A DNA stretch of 64,000 nucleotides, taken from Rotaria sordida (Eukaryota > Rotifera > Eurotatoria > Philodinida > Philodinidae). The stretch covers positions 1 through 64,000 of the forward strand of contig CAJNOL010001079.1 in NCBI GenBank assembly GCA_905250125.1. The letters run 5' to 3'. This document shows, piece after piece, positions 36,597-46,679 of the stretch (positions within the stretch are counted from its first letter, which is position 1; each line of letters starts with the position of its first letter). The notes beneath the pieces were generated by a model. The model searched no databases and was not told where the DNA came from. It saw only the letters and a list, made by a program, of their open reading frames with translations. The position numbers were made by a program, and so were the translations under genes.

Positions 36597-37300
36597 CCCA
36601 TGGAATAAAAAAATGGAAAAAAATTGTGACTTTCATGTGAAAAATATCATGTTTCATGATGAAACGGATATAATAATGCATGTATTTCATTTTCATTGGT
36701 TAAAACGAAGATTTTCACCAATGTCATTCTATAATTTTGATTTCTAACCAGAGATGGGCAACTCCGGTCTTTCCTCGCTCCAGCTCAGCTCTAGCTCCAA
36801 ACATTTTCTAGCTGCTCCGCTCCGGCTCCACTCCAGCCAGAGCATCTTCCGCTCTAGCTCAGCTCCGCTCCAACAGAAATAAAAAGTCATTATTTCATCA
36901 GAAAACTTTGATTTTTTTCTGGCTCCTTTGCAGATCACTTTTTGTTTTCATTAATAACACTCAGTTTCCGTAGTAATAGATGCAAATGGAAGAGGAAAAA
37001 GCACAGCTCTTAATATTTGTCTGACATTTTCTCGCTCCAGCTCCAGACATCCACTCAGTCGCTCCACTCTGACTCAGCTCCCGGAGTGGAGCTAGCTCTG
37101 TGGAGCGGCCGCTCCGAAGTCGATCCTGCCCATCGCTATTTCTAACGAAAGTCATCATAATGAAAACGACTGAAAAGTAAATTTATGAATGGCATTAGTG
37201 AAAATTTTCATTTTAATCAATGAAAATGAAATACACGCATTATTATGGTCGTTTCATCATGAAAAATGCCATTTGTTTTCATTTTTTTATTCCTTGGCCA
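36597..37300. repeat. Foldback element 3, interrupted by a small hAT element
   Basis: The left arm (36597-36734) and right arm (37182-37300) are reverse complements. GGAATAAAAAAATGG, TCATGATGAAACG, TATTTCATTTTCATTG and TTTTCACCAATG on the left each have their complement on the right. The loop holds the complete 390-base element at 36749-37138, so the foldback is the older insertion. Confidence 0.75.
36749..37138. mobile_element. hAT-type MITE with perfect 8-base target duplication
   Basis: It is flanked on both sides by TTTCTAAC (36741-36748 and 37139-37146). The ends are CAGAGATGGGCA and the complement of TAGCGATGGGCA. The interior near both ends is built of repeated GCTCC/GGAGC words (AGCTCCGCTCC-like), and the middle is AT-rich. 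No transposase is encoded. The exact target duplication suggests a fairly recent insertion. Confidence 0.8.
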
Positions 37301-38050
37301 TTTTTCAGGTATGAATCAAAGTTTATTAAAGAGAGAGTTAGTGTTGAAAACATCCTCAAAATATTCCAGGATAAAATATAGATTCAAATACAATCAATAT
37401 GAGAATATTCTATTTGATTTTCTGTAAAAGCTATAGTGAGCTTCAAAAATTTTCATTATTTAATTCACATCTTTTCACCGACCGACTTTAATGTCGAGAA
37501 TATAGGATAGTCTGAGCGATCATTGGTTTTTTACTTATATAGATGCACAGTTGATTATTTACCTGTGATCAGATGTAAATAATGACAAATTTTTAGAGTG
37601 CGCTAGAACGTTTACAGAATATGAAATTAAATTTCTTCATATTAATTATTCTTTGAATCAATATTTGATCTGAGGATATTTTCCAAACTGGCGCCATCTA
37701 TAACAAACCGTAGTTACGACTATATAATTCCTTTACAATGCATTTTTATTATTAAATATTTTTACTGTCCTTTTTTACATTACAAAAACTTTTGAAACAA
37801 GATTTACAAATGAAAGCCAATCAGTGATAAATCAAGGTGAGTTTGCATTATTTTTGAATGGATTCAATTGATATAAATTCCTCTTTTACGCTATTGAGTT
37901 AGCTGAGTTAAGTTTTTCGCTTATAGAATCTAGATCTAATATGAAAAAAATGACTGGTTCATATCTGTTAAATATGTAAGCTGATATACTAAGTTAAGAG
38001 CAAGGGGATAATTAAATTATATTAGTTCGTGCAATCTGTCTTTCCACAGT
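37301..38050. other. Intergenic, nothing recognised
   Basis: AT-rich with no supported gene. Confidence 0.4.
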
Positions 38051-38672
38051 TCAAGCTAATAAATATATTACTCCTCAGGATTTTTCATACATTGTTGTTC
38101 ACCGCCAATATGATGAAATTTCTTCAATAATCAATATCTTGTTAAGTTCTACTCGACTGAGAAGAAAAATCCAGCTAATCGATTCAATATTGAATGCACT
38201 TTGTAATAAGATGTTTAAGATAACATTATTATCACTAAAAATATTTCATAATTTATAGTGAAACAAATCAAAGAGTACAATATTTTTTTTACTTTGTCGA
38301 TATCCTAGATTTTAAACTAGGAATAGTCTTATCATTTCGGTCGACTATGAAATACATTTCTGATACATACAAGAATGCAAAATTGTAGCGAGTAAAGCCA
38401 TAAATAGTTTCAGTTTCGAGATATCGACAAAATAAAAAAATATATTGTACTTCATCGTTGGTTTTGCTATCTATTACGAAATATTTATAGTGATAACAAT
38501 GCTTTCCGAAGCATCTTATTAGAAAGTACATCCAATATTGAATTGATTAGCTGGATTCTTCTCTTCAGACGAGTGAAACTAAGCAAGATATTGATTATTG
38601 AAGGAAGTTCATTATACTTGCAGTAAATAAAAATGTATGAAAAATTGTGAGGGAGAACATATTAATCAGCTT
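38051..38672. repeat. Long foldback element 4
   Basis: The left arm (38051-38308) and right arm (about 38420-38672) are reverse complements over about 250 bases. AAGCTAATAAATATATTACT, TTTTTCATACATT, CAATAATCAATATCTTG, GCTAATCGATTCAATATTG and TTGTCGATATC each recur inverted on the right. The spacer is about 110 bases. The short open frame at 38289-38531 spans the hairpin and is not a gene. Confidence 0.8.
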
Positions 38673-38674
38673 CC

Positions 38675-39175
38675 GCATTTAACGCGTTTCTGGATAAATT
38701 CACGTGTCAAAAAATCATTAAAAATTTACTAATCTAACGGAAAAAGCTTTCAGCGCAATCCCTGCAGGATTAAAAATGTGAAACACGATGGTGCTTTTTA
38801 TATTGTGAATGAAGGGATCTGGATTTTCTCTGTCACGGACTGTGATAGTCTTTGGAGCCCCTCTATCACGGTCTGTGATGGGTACTGGATTTCTCTGTCA
38901 CGGTCTGTGATAGGTATGGATTTTCTCTGTCACGGTCTGTAGGGGAAATCAGGGGGTGGATCCAAATTTCGACCCTATACACTTCAACACTCCTTTTATA
39001 TCGTGTTTCACAAAAAGATCGTTAGAATTTGAAAACGCGTTTAAACGCGTTAGTTTTGCGCACTTTTAACACGTTTAACATGATCAAAATTGTAACATTT
39101 TTAATCGTTAAATCGTTAAATTTTTAACGAATTTTCACATCACAAGGTTTCATTAAATTAGCAAAAATTTTTACA
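38675..39175. repeat. CGTTAA-rich dispersed repeat, copy 3, split by a MITE
   Basis: CGTTAA/ACGCGT words flank both sides of the element at 38748-39016 (ATTTAACGCGTTTCTGG on the left; ACGCGTTTAAACGCGTTAG and TCGTTAAATCGTTAAA on the right). A single repeat copy was therefore interrupted. Confidence 0.5.
38748..39016. mobile_element. Small transposon with TGTGAAACACGAT ends and internal tandem repeat
   Basis: The left side reads AAAAATGTGAAACACGAT and the right end is ATATCGTGTTTCACAAAA, giving inverted repeats of about 13-18 bases. In the interior, a unit containing TCTGTCACGGTCTGTGATAG is repeated about four times (about 38828-38942), with alternate orientation of the CACGG/CTGTGAT word. Related right ends occur at 40247-40310 and 57496-57553, and a left end at about 56025-56062. 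It is non-autonomous. Confidence 0.6.
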
Positions 39176-40246
39176 TGGGATATACTATAAAATGATCCGA
39201 AGTATTTCTATAATTTCGTTTTGTTTTGGTGACAAACTTCATAGCATCAGTGAGCTCATTTATATGTCACAACTAGACTTGTGTCAAACCTGAACATTTG
39301 AATTTTACGAATTTTCTTCAATATTTGTTGACTCGAGTTTGGGCACTTTTTTCCACCCTCATTTGTACATTTTAAAATATTATCTGAATCATAAATAAAA
39401 TTTAAAAAAAAGGAACTGTAATCTATGTAATCATTTACTTAGCTAGAACTATTAATTGAGCTTGACTGTTATTTGTGACTAACGTCGGACAATCAAATCA
39501 TAAACGGCCGATATTATCAAAAAAAATGCAACTGTGTAGTCAATCCTCGTTAGAGATTATATGGTTTTCTAAAAATTTTAGATTACTGAGTGTGTTTTAG
39601 TTTGTCCCTCTTATATACAAAACTTTAGTTATTCTAAATTGTATGCATCGCCTGTTTAATAATTTATTTACAATTTCCTATCAATAGGATTTTTTCAAGT
39701 AATAAATTACTAAAACACTTTTTTTCTAAAGATGTTTGACATGTACGTATATGTGTGCTCCACTATAACCAAACAGTGAACTTTTCCTTACAAGTCTTAA
39801 GATTTTACATTTACGTAATTCGTACATTGAGATGAATATCGAATGAAAACTATAAAATGATGTTTAATTTGCACCCTTATTATTTTTTTTTCTGCAAGGA
39901 TTCAAAAGTTGGAAACAAATTATTGATGATAGCCTGCTTCAGGCTTTTGAAGAGTAATGAATCTACGGCAGATTTATATAATCCATAGTTAGTAATTGTA
40001 TCAAGTCCATAAAAAAACATTGTTGTCTCGTTTTTGCTAAACAACATTATAATGGAACAACGACTTTTTATTATGCTAATTTGCAGTTTTCGATAGTTGA
40101 AAACTTCATTTTCTGGGAGTTTACGAGTAAGGGAGGTTGAATAGGCATAGATCATTGTTATAAAGTGTCAGCTAAATGTACACAAAATATTAAGTTATTA
40201 GCTGCAATCATTAAAAGACTTGCTTCTGGTCCTCTTTTCTGTCCAC
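39176..40246. other. Intergenic, nothing recognised
   Basis: AT-rich. The open frame at 39880-40155 (minus) has no motif and lacks splice or poly(A) context. Confidence 0.4.
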
Positions 40247-40312
40247 CGTGGCAGAGGCGGGTCCAAATTTCTACCACTACACACATCAATACTCCTTTTA
40301 GATCGTGTTTCA
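40247..40312. repeat. Right-end fragment of the TGTGAAACACGAT element
   Basis: GGTCCAAATTTCTACCACTA, CAATACTCCTTTTAGATCG and TGTTTCACAAAA match the right end of the element at 38748-39016. The left end is not seen nearby. Confidence 0.5.
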
Positions 40313-40974
40313 CAAAAGCGAAGAAGCTCGCCTCTTAGTTAAGAGTAACAAACTTCTTTTCAATAACATTGGTTTTCGTGATGTCAATAAGTTTAAAAAA
40401 TTGTAGCCCAATTGATTTTTAATTGCTCATTGCTGCCCATTCCTCAAAATAATTTAGGTGAGAAAAGGCCCATGACTTAAAGATTCCTGGCTATGCCATT
40501 GCCTGTGACATCCTCACGTATGCAGTTTCGTGGAGAATCAAATGCTGCATCGCTCAAAAAATATTCAGTCCAAATCTATGAAAAATGGAGAAGATGTTGC
40601 GAAAAGGCGAAGACCCTCATTCATTGTAGGCCATCCTTCGGTCTCAAGAAAATCGATTTTCAATTCGGGTTCCCTACCATTCTCCCCTCCTTAAAAGCTA
40701 ATGTTTGACTATCACAAAACATCGAGCAATCCCTTCTCCAACTGAGAAATGCGATTTCGATTTTCCATCAATCAGATCATAGACAAACCGATCTAAACTA
40801 TCCATTCTTCAAGCTATATTTTTGGAATTCAGAATGACTTTATTCCATTGTTTAACAATGTGAAACATAGCAATATGGTTTTGCTCATATCTATACAGAA
40901 TAAATAGCTAAATATAGAGAAGAGATTTTACACAAACGGCACTGCATTTAAAGTCCAGTAGTTCAGTGAGTTGA

Positions 40975-41085
40975 CGTAGCAAACTGAAACCCACACTGAA
41001 TACCCAAACTCAAACTCAAGCACCAATTCATATACTCAAACTCCCAAATAGTTTGGGTTTGAGTTTGGGTTTGGTGCATGCCTAG
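40975..41085. repeat. Fragment of a hAT-type MITE made of CAAACTC words
   Basis: CCAAACTCAAACTC-like words at 40998-41042 are mirrored by GGTTTGAGTTTGGG at 41050-41075. The right end, read on the opposite strand, is TAGGCATGCACCAAACCC, a typical hAT-like terminus. A matching left end is not clear. Confidence 0.4.
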
Positions 41086-41915
41086 ACAGAATGGAATAAG
41101 TTTTATTTTATATATCATATATCGTGCAACTTCGTGAATATGTAAGACATACAATGTTGTTTTGTTTGTTGTATCCATGTTACAATCAGAAAATTCAATC
41201 AATCTGAGAATATGTAACGAGTACTAAAAATGAATCATCACATAACATAGTTGTAATCGAACCAAAACCATCCTTTTCAGCCGAGTCCGATACATCAGAC
41301 ATAACACATTTTGTGTGTCACACGTGTATAAATTCACCAAATGATTCTCATTCAATTAATTTGAAAGGTCAATCCTTATTATAGCTAGATCGACGCGTGA
41401 ATGAATCAACAAAATAATTTAGAGAATCTACAGCAACTACGTTCAATAATTGAGCGTGCGGATGTGGGTGCAGGTGGGTCTGTGATTGTAGATGAAAGAA
41501 GCCTAACAACCATATCAGCAATAATCGTACAGCCACATCAGACATACCCATTCCACCCACACTCTTTATTTCCTATGTTTTATTTTTACCTTGCATTTAC
41601 CTTTTTCGTCTTTTTATCGATATTTATATGCAGCTTTTTTTCTGTATGTTCTGTTTTGATTCATTTTTACAGAGAGACAAAGCAAATTTGCTGTGATTTT
41701 TATAGGACACTTTATTTCAATGCAAATAGTTTGCAACTGAAGTTCGGTAACAACAACAAAAGCTATTGAGTTTTTATTTGAAATAAGATCCACTTTACAT
41801 TTGAAAAGTTAGCATTTCATACCTAGTCCTACAAATGTCTAAACATTGCAATAGGAATTTTATTTATAGGATATTTAAAACAAAAGAGGTTTGAATTCTC
41901 ATCACCGAAAACTCA
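41086..41915. promoter_or_regulatory. Upstream region of the HSP70-ankyrin gene
   Basis: It contains an open frame at 41401-41769 (plus, 122 codons) with one hydrophobic stretch but no recognised domain; it could be 5' leader sequence. I could not identify a convincing heat-shock element (alternating GAA/TTC every 5 bases), so heat inducibility is not supported. Confidence 0.3.
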
Positions 41916-44900
41916 ATGCGCAGCGCAATAGGTATTGATTTTGGTACAGTTTCCTCACGTGTTGCTGTATTTCAACATGGAAGAGTTGAAATCATTTCTA
42001 ATGATCAAGGAAACCGTACAACATCATCTTATGTTGCATTCACTGATGAGGGAATTTTGATTGGTGATGCAGCTAAAAATCAAGTGGGCAGGAATCCAAC
42101 TAATACAGTATTTGATATTAAACGTCTTATTGGACGCAAATATGATGACCCAACAGTTCAGACTGATATGAAACATTGGCCATTTAAAATAATAAATGAA
42201 AATAGAAAACTTAAACTTCAAGTTGAATATAAAAAAAAAGTAAAATTATTTACATTTGAAGAAATTTCTTCAATGATATTAACGAAAATGAAAGAAATAG
42301 CTGAAACTTATCTTGGTAAAAGAGTAAGCGACGCTGTTATAACTATTCCGTCGCATTTTAATTATTATCAACGTCTAGCAATACGAGATGCTAGCGTTCT
42401 TGCTGGTCTTAATGTTTTACGTATTGTTAATTCAACGTCAGCAACTGCTATTGCTTATGTAATCGATAAAAAAGTATCAGGTCAACGAAATGTTCTAATT
42501 TTTGATTTGGGTGGTGGTACCTGTGATGTATCGATTATAATAATTGAAGAAGGAATTCTTGAGGTTAAATCAACAGCTGGTAAGTTGAAGTTTTGTTTTT
42601 GTTTTTAACTTTTCGAGAATAATTTAGGTAATGCACATTTGGGCGGTAAAGATTTTGACAATCGAATGGTTACACATTTTATGCGAAAGTTTAAACATAG
42701 ACATGGTAAAGATCTACGGGAAAATAAACGTGCTATTCAACGATTACGTATTGCGTGTAAACAGGCTAAGGTATAAGACTGTTTTTTATTTGTATCTTTT
42801 TGAATCGAATTCTTCTCTATAGCATACATTATCATCAGCATCACAAGCAGGAATTGAACTCGATTCATTACATGAAGGCATCGATTTTTATTCAGCAATA
42901 ACTCGTGCACATTTCGAAGAACTGAATGCTGCTTTATTCCGTTCAACACTTGAACCTGTTGAAAAAGCTTTACGTGATGCAAAAATGGATAAAGCACAAA
43001 TTCACGATATTGTTCTTGTTGGAGGTTCAACACGTATTCCAAAAGTACAAAAGTTTTTACAAGATTTGTTTAATGGCAAGGAACTAACTAGATCAATTAA
43101 TCCAGATGAAGCTGTTGCATATGGTGCTGCAATTCAAGCTGCTGTATTAACAGGCGATAAATCTGAATGTATCAAAGATTTACTTTTACTCGATGTGGCA
43201 CCACTTTCATTAGTAAGTTAGTTCAGAAAAAAAACGATCGATAACTGTCAAGTAAATTTTCCTTTTAAAGGGTATCGAAACTGTTGGTGGTGTTATGACA
43301 GTCTTACTTAAACGTAATATAACGATTCCAACAAAAGAAACCCAAACATTTACAACCTATTCGGATAATCAATCAGGTGTTTTAATTAAAGTTTATGAAG
43401 GCGAATGTGCAATGACAAGAGATAATCATTTATTAGGAACGTTTGCATTGATGGATATTTCACCAGCTCCACGTGGTATACCACAAATTGCAGTAACAAT
43501 CAATATCGATGCAGATTATATAATAAATGTTTCGGCTTTCGATAAAAGTTCTAAAAATGAAAATAAAATTACAATTACAAATGATACAGGATATTTGTCA
43601 AAAGACGAACTTGAACTACCTCTATTGTGTTATGATGTAATATATGAAGAAATAAATGAAATCCTGGGTACAAATATTGCTGCGAAGAAACCATTAAAAT
43701 CTTATTGTTTGAAGATGAAAAAAATAATTAATGCTAAAACAGTAGGAGATAAAATAAGTGGTGATGAGAAGAAGAAAATGCTCGATGCTATTGAAGATAT
43801 ATTGAAATGGTTGGAAACAAATCAAGTGAGAAATATTTGACTTTTCATTTTTATATTTAGCCTCTTTGTTATTTTAGGCTGCTGAAAAAGATCAGTTTGA
43901 ACTTAAATTAAAAGAAATAAAAAAAATATGTTCACTAATCATGAAGAAACTATATCCAGACGAGAAGAGTGACAAAAACATGTCCCAAGGGTTTGCCGAT
44001 GATAAAATAGGTATGATTGTGTTTTAAGCTTTTCACAGTTATTCAGAATTTTTTCATAATACACACCAACGAAGGATATGTACGTTTTTCTTTCTATAGC
44101 ATTTGATACTTTTTAAAGATATCTTCTCTTCTTCTCGATTTTCTCACGAATGGTTGAACTAAAAATTCTGCAGCTTTCATAGTAGAGAGATCTCGGCGAG
44201 TAACAATAAAGTTCTCATAGACTCAGCAGTCTAAGTATAATAATTAATGCCGTTTAACGTCTTTTTATGTTGACAAGGAACAGTAGAAAAAGAGTTTGAT
44301 GCCCATTGTCTTCGACTTGTATGGAAGGATTATTATACATAGACCTTTGATCATGGTTGCTAATGTGACCAGGGAAAAAGCTCAGCGGACAGCTAGGCAA
44401 CAAGATCGATTTCTGAGATCTGCTTCAAACCTGTAGCTGATATTAAAGCTGTTTTGGTTCGGTGTTTAACTACACATTGGATTCTGATTGCAAGGAGCTA
44501 GCCATTTTTAGCAGCTACCACAGAGTAGGGAAAACAGATAAATATCAATGATAGAACCTTGCACGTAAAACGTATTTCAAATTGAAGACCAGTTATGTGC
44601 ATTAGATGCCATACAGTTATTGAACGTTACATGTTTACCATGTATTACAGACTTTTTTTAGAGCTCCTGAGGTTTGTTCTTCTGCAACAGCACGAAAGAT
44701 CCACTGATAATTTATTGAAAAATCACGAACAAGGAATAATTCAATTCTTATCCTGAATTTTACCGAGATTTTTATTTGAATTGTAATTTTCTTGCTGAAG
44801 TATGTCATTATCCACCTGAAATAGATGCGCACTCAAGTCTTTATTGAGATACGACGTCTCAAATATAATCTTCAATCTAGACCCATTTCGAGTAACTTTT

Positions 44901-46114
44901 TTTGATAAACACGTATCTTTTAATCCGATTACTTTTCCATTAGATAGTATAAGCTCAAATACAAGAATTTTTGAATATTTACATCGTTTTTTTTTGGTTC
45001 TAAACATAACTATAGATACTTTCTAACTTTGCAGTTCTCATAGAATAAAATTTGGTAACAAGCGAGAAAATCTCTCGAGACGCAGAAACTGTTTCTGTTC
45101 TTCTGATATTCAGTTTTTACTTAATTTTTCAGCATAAATCTGTAGTCTTCCTCAGCTCTCGTTGGAAGTTGACTTTTGGGTTTTGACTTGAAACTTTTCA
45201 CAACTAATACTCTCAATGAAAATAGTTCTTTCTGAAACTTTCAGCTTCTTTCATTGCTTCTGTTATAAAATACAACCACAAGGACATGATTTACTTTTTC
45301 ACCTAGCTGAATATCCAATATGAGTATCTGAAAACAGAAGCAACAGAACAAGTTGAAACTTTCAGAATGAATTGGTTTCATTGAGAGTATCAGCTGCACA
45401 AAGTTTCAAGTCCAATATCAAAGGTCATCTTTCAATGGGACCTGAGTCACAAACTACCGAGTTTTGCTGAAAAATTCAGTGGAAAGTCTATTGTATAGAA
45501 ACCGGATCACTAAAAGAGTGTTTAAATCTTACGCTTCACTTTTTCTTGGAAAATATATTTGAGGTCTATAAAATCTCTACTTTTTAAGAAGCTTATCATT
45601 TATTGCTTTAGATACTAGTCCTTTCTATAATGCATGTCGAAATAATAATATTGATTTGGTTAAAAAATATTTGCAAGAAATGTCATTAGAAGAAATTAAT
45701 AAATTAGAACCGAATGGATCTACTGCACTCCATGTCGCTGCATATCGAGGACATGAAGAAATAGTTCAACTATTACTACAAAAAGATGCTTGTTATACAA
45801 CAGTGAATAAATATAATTGTACTCCATTGGATGAAGCTAAAACTGATAGAATAAAGCAGATGATCCGTCGTCGTATGAATAAAACTCGTTTTATTAGTGA
45901 ATCCATCGAATGGATTTTACAGACAGACAAGGCAGATTTTCAAGCACATCAATATTGGACAAAATTGGAAACATATGGACGAGATCCACAATTTCATAAA
46001 TTGATTGACTATATAAAAAGAAACTATCTTGAAAAAGATTTAAAAAGTATTGAAGATATTGATACAATTATAAGATATTTTAATATCGCGATCGACAAAA
46101 GAGATCCTGTTTAT
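41916..46114 (+). CDS. HSP70 chaperone apparently fused to an ankyrin module; 3' end lost in a gap
   Basis: Exons 41916-42579, 42628-42770, 42823-43212, 43271-43825, 43878-44010 and 45612 to the gap at 46115. Residues 1-628 are a cytosolic-type HSP70: nucleotide-binding motifs [27 protein letters not shown] and [13 protein letters not shown], the linker near [11 protein letters not shown], a full substrate domain ([18 protein letters not shown]) and the helical lid. The EEVD tail is absent. Exon 5 ends in phase 1 and exon 6 begins in phase 1, giving [20 protein letters not shown]. Exon 6 carries about two ankyrin repeats ([37 protein letters not shown]), then a linker which in bdelloid proteins precedes an ART catalytic domain. 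Alternative: two genes, the second with an unseen first exon in the 1.6 kb intron. HSP70 part 0.95; fusion about 0.55. Confidence 0.75.
45119..45476. repeat. Foldback element 5, inside the long HSP70-ankyrin intron
   Basis: The left arm (about 45119-45266) and right arm (about 45333-45476) are imperfect reverse complements. TAATTTTTCAGCA, GACTTGAAACTTT, ATACTCTCAATGAAA and GAAACTTTCAG on the left recur inverted on the right. The spacer is about 65 bases. Confidence 0.65.
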
Positions 46115-46214
46115 NNNNNNNNNNNNNNNNNNNNNNNNNNNNNNNNNNNNNNNNNNNNNNNNNNNNNNNNNNNNNNNNNNNNNNNNNNNNNNNNNNNNNN
46201 NNNNNNNNNNNNNN
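46115..46214. other. Assembly gap of 100 N
   Basis: A second run of exactly 100 N. It lies between the coding exon of the ankyrin module and a MITE half. Confidence 0.99.
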
Positions 46215-46339
46215 GTTAACACTAATACCAAAGCATTAAGTTATTTTTTTAAGACTAATGCGAAAGTATTAACTGAGTTATTTAACTTTAATACATAAGT
46301 ATTAGCGTTTTCTTAACACTAATGCTAAGACGACACCCT
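46115..46339. mobile_element. MITE of the GGGGTGTCGTC family (copy 2), left half in an assembly gap
   Basis: The right half (46215-46339) ends with the complement of the terminal repeat seen at 33438 (ACTAATGCTAAGACGACACC). It contains several ACTAATAC/GTATTAA words. The left half is missing in the 100 N at 46115-46214. Confidence 0.7.
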
Positions 46340-46679
46340 TAGTCACAAGTCATCAAAATATATTCTTTGACCAATCAAAATCAAGTCACTAGACGTTGAA
46401 AAATTTTCTCCAGTCAAAAATTACATGAATCAAGTCATATTTACTTGACTTGCTCATCTCGAGTGGCGCTGCTCACTTGTTTGATGTAAAAAAACAATGT
46501 GGTCAATAATATGAAATATTTTTTGTTATTCGTTTGTTTCGAAAGACATCTTTTATGTAATAATTTTTGTTTTTTATCACTTTGAAAATGCAACTTTAAA
46601 GAGGTTCACTATTTCAATTTTATTAGTAGATTAATAAAATTCATATCATTTGATTTTTAGTCTAGTTGATTTCTTTGAA
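46340..46679. promoter_or_regulatory. Repeat-derived flank and upstream region of the oligoribonuclease gene
   Basis: Imperfect copies of CAAGTCA (about 46343-46460) suggest a further small repeat. The final 150 bases precede the ATG at 46680. Confidence 0.3.

Noticed and set aside
38828-38942. CRISPR-like array of regularly spaced repeats
   Set aside because: Few units, no unique spacers of even length, and it lies within terminal inverted repeats in an intron-bearing eukaryotic contig. It is a tandem repeat inside a small transposon.
41401-41769. A 122-codon plus-strand frame with a hydrophobic segment upstream of the HSP70 start
   Set aside because: There is no homology I recognise, and codon use is mixed. 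It may be leader sequence or chance, so it was not called as a gene.
33427-46352. AGTCACAAG next to both MITE copies (33428-33436 and 46342-46350)
   Set aside because: It sits on opposite sides of the two copies in the same orientation, so it is not a shared target site. Probably coincidence, though a scaffold error cannot be excluded.
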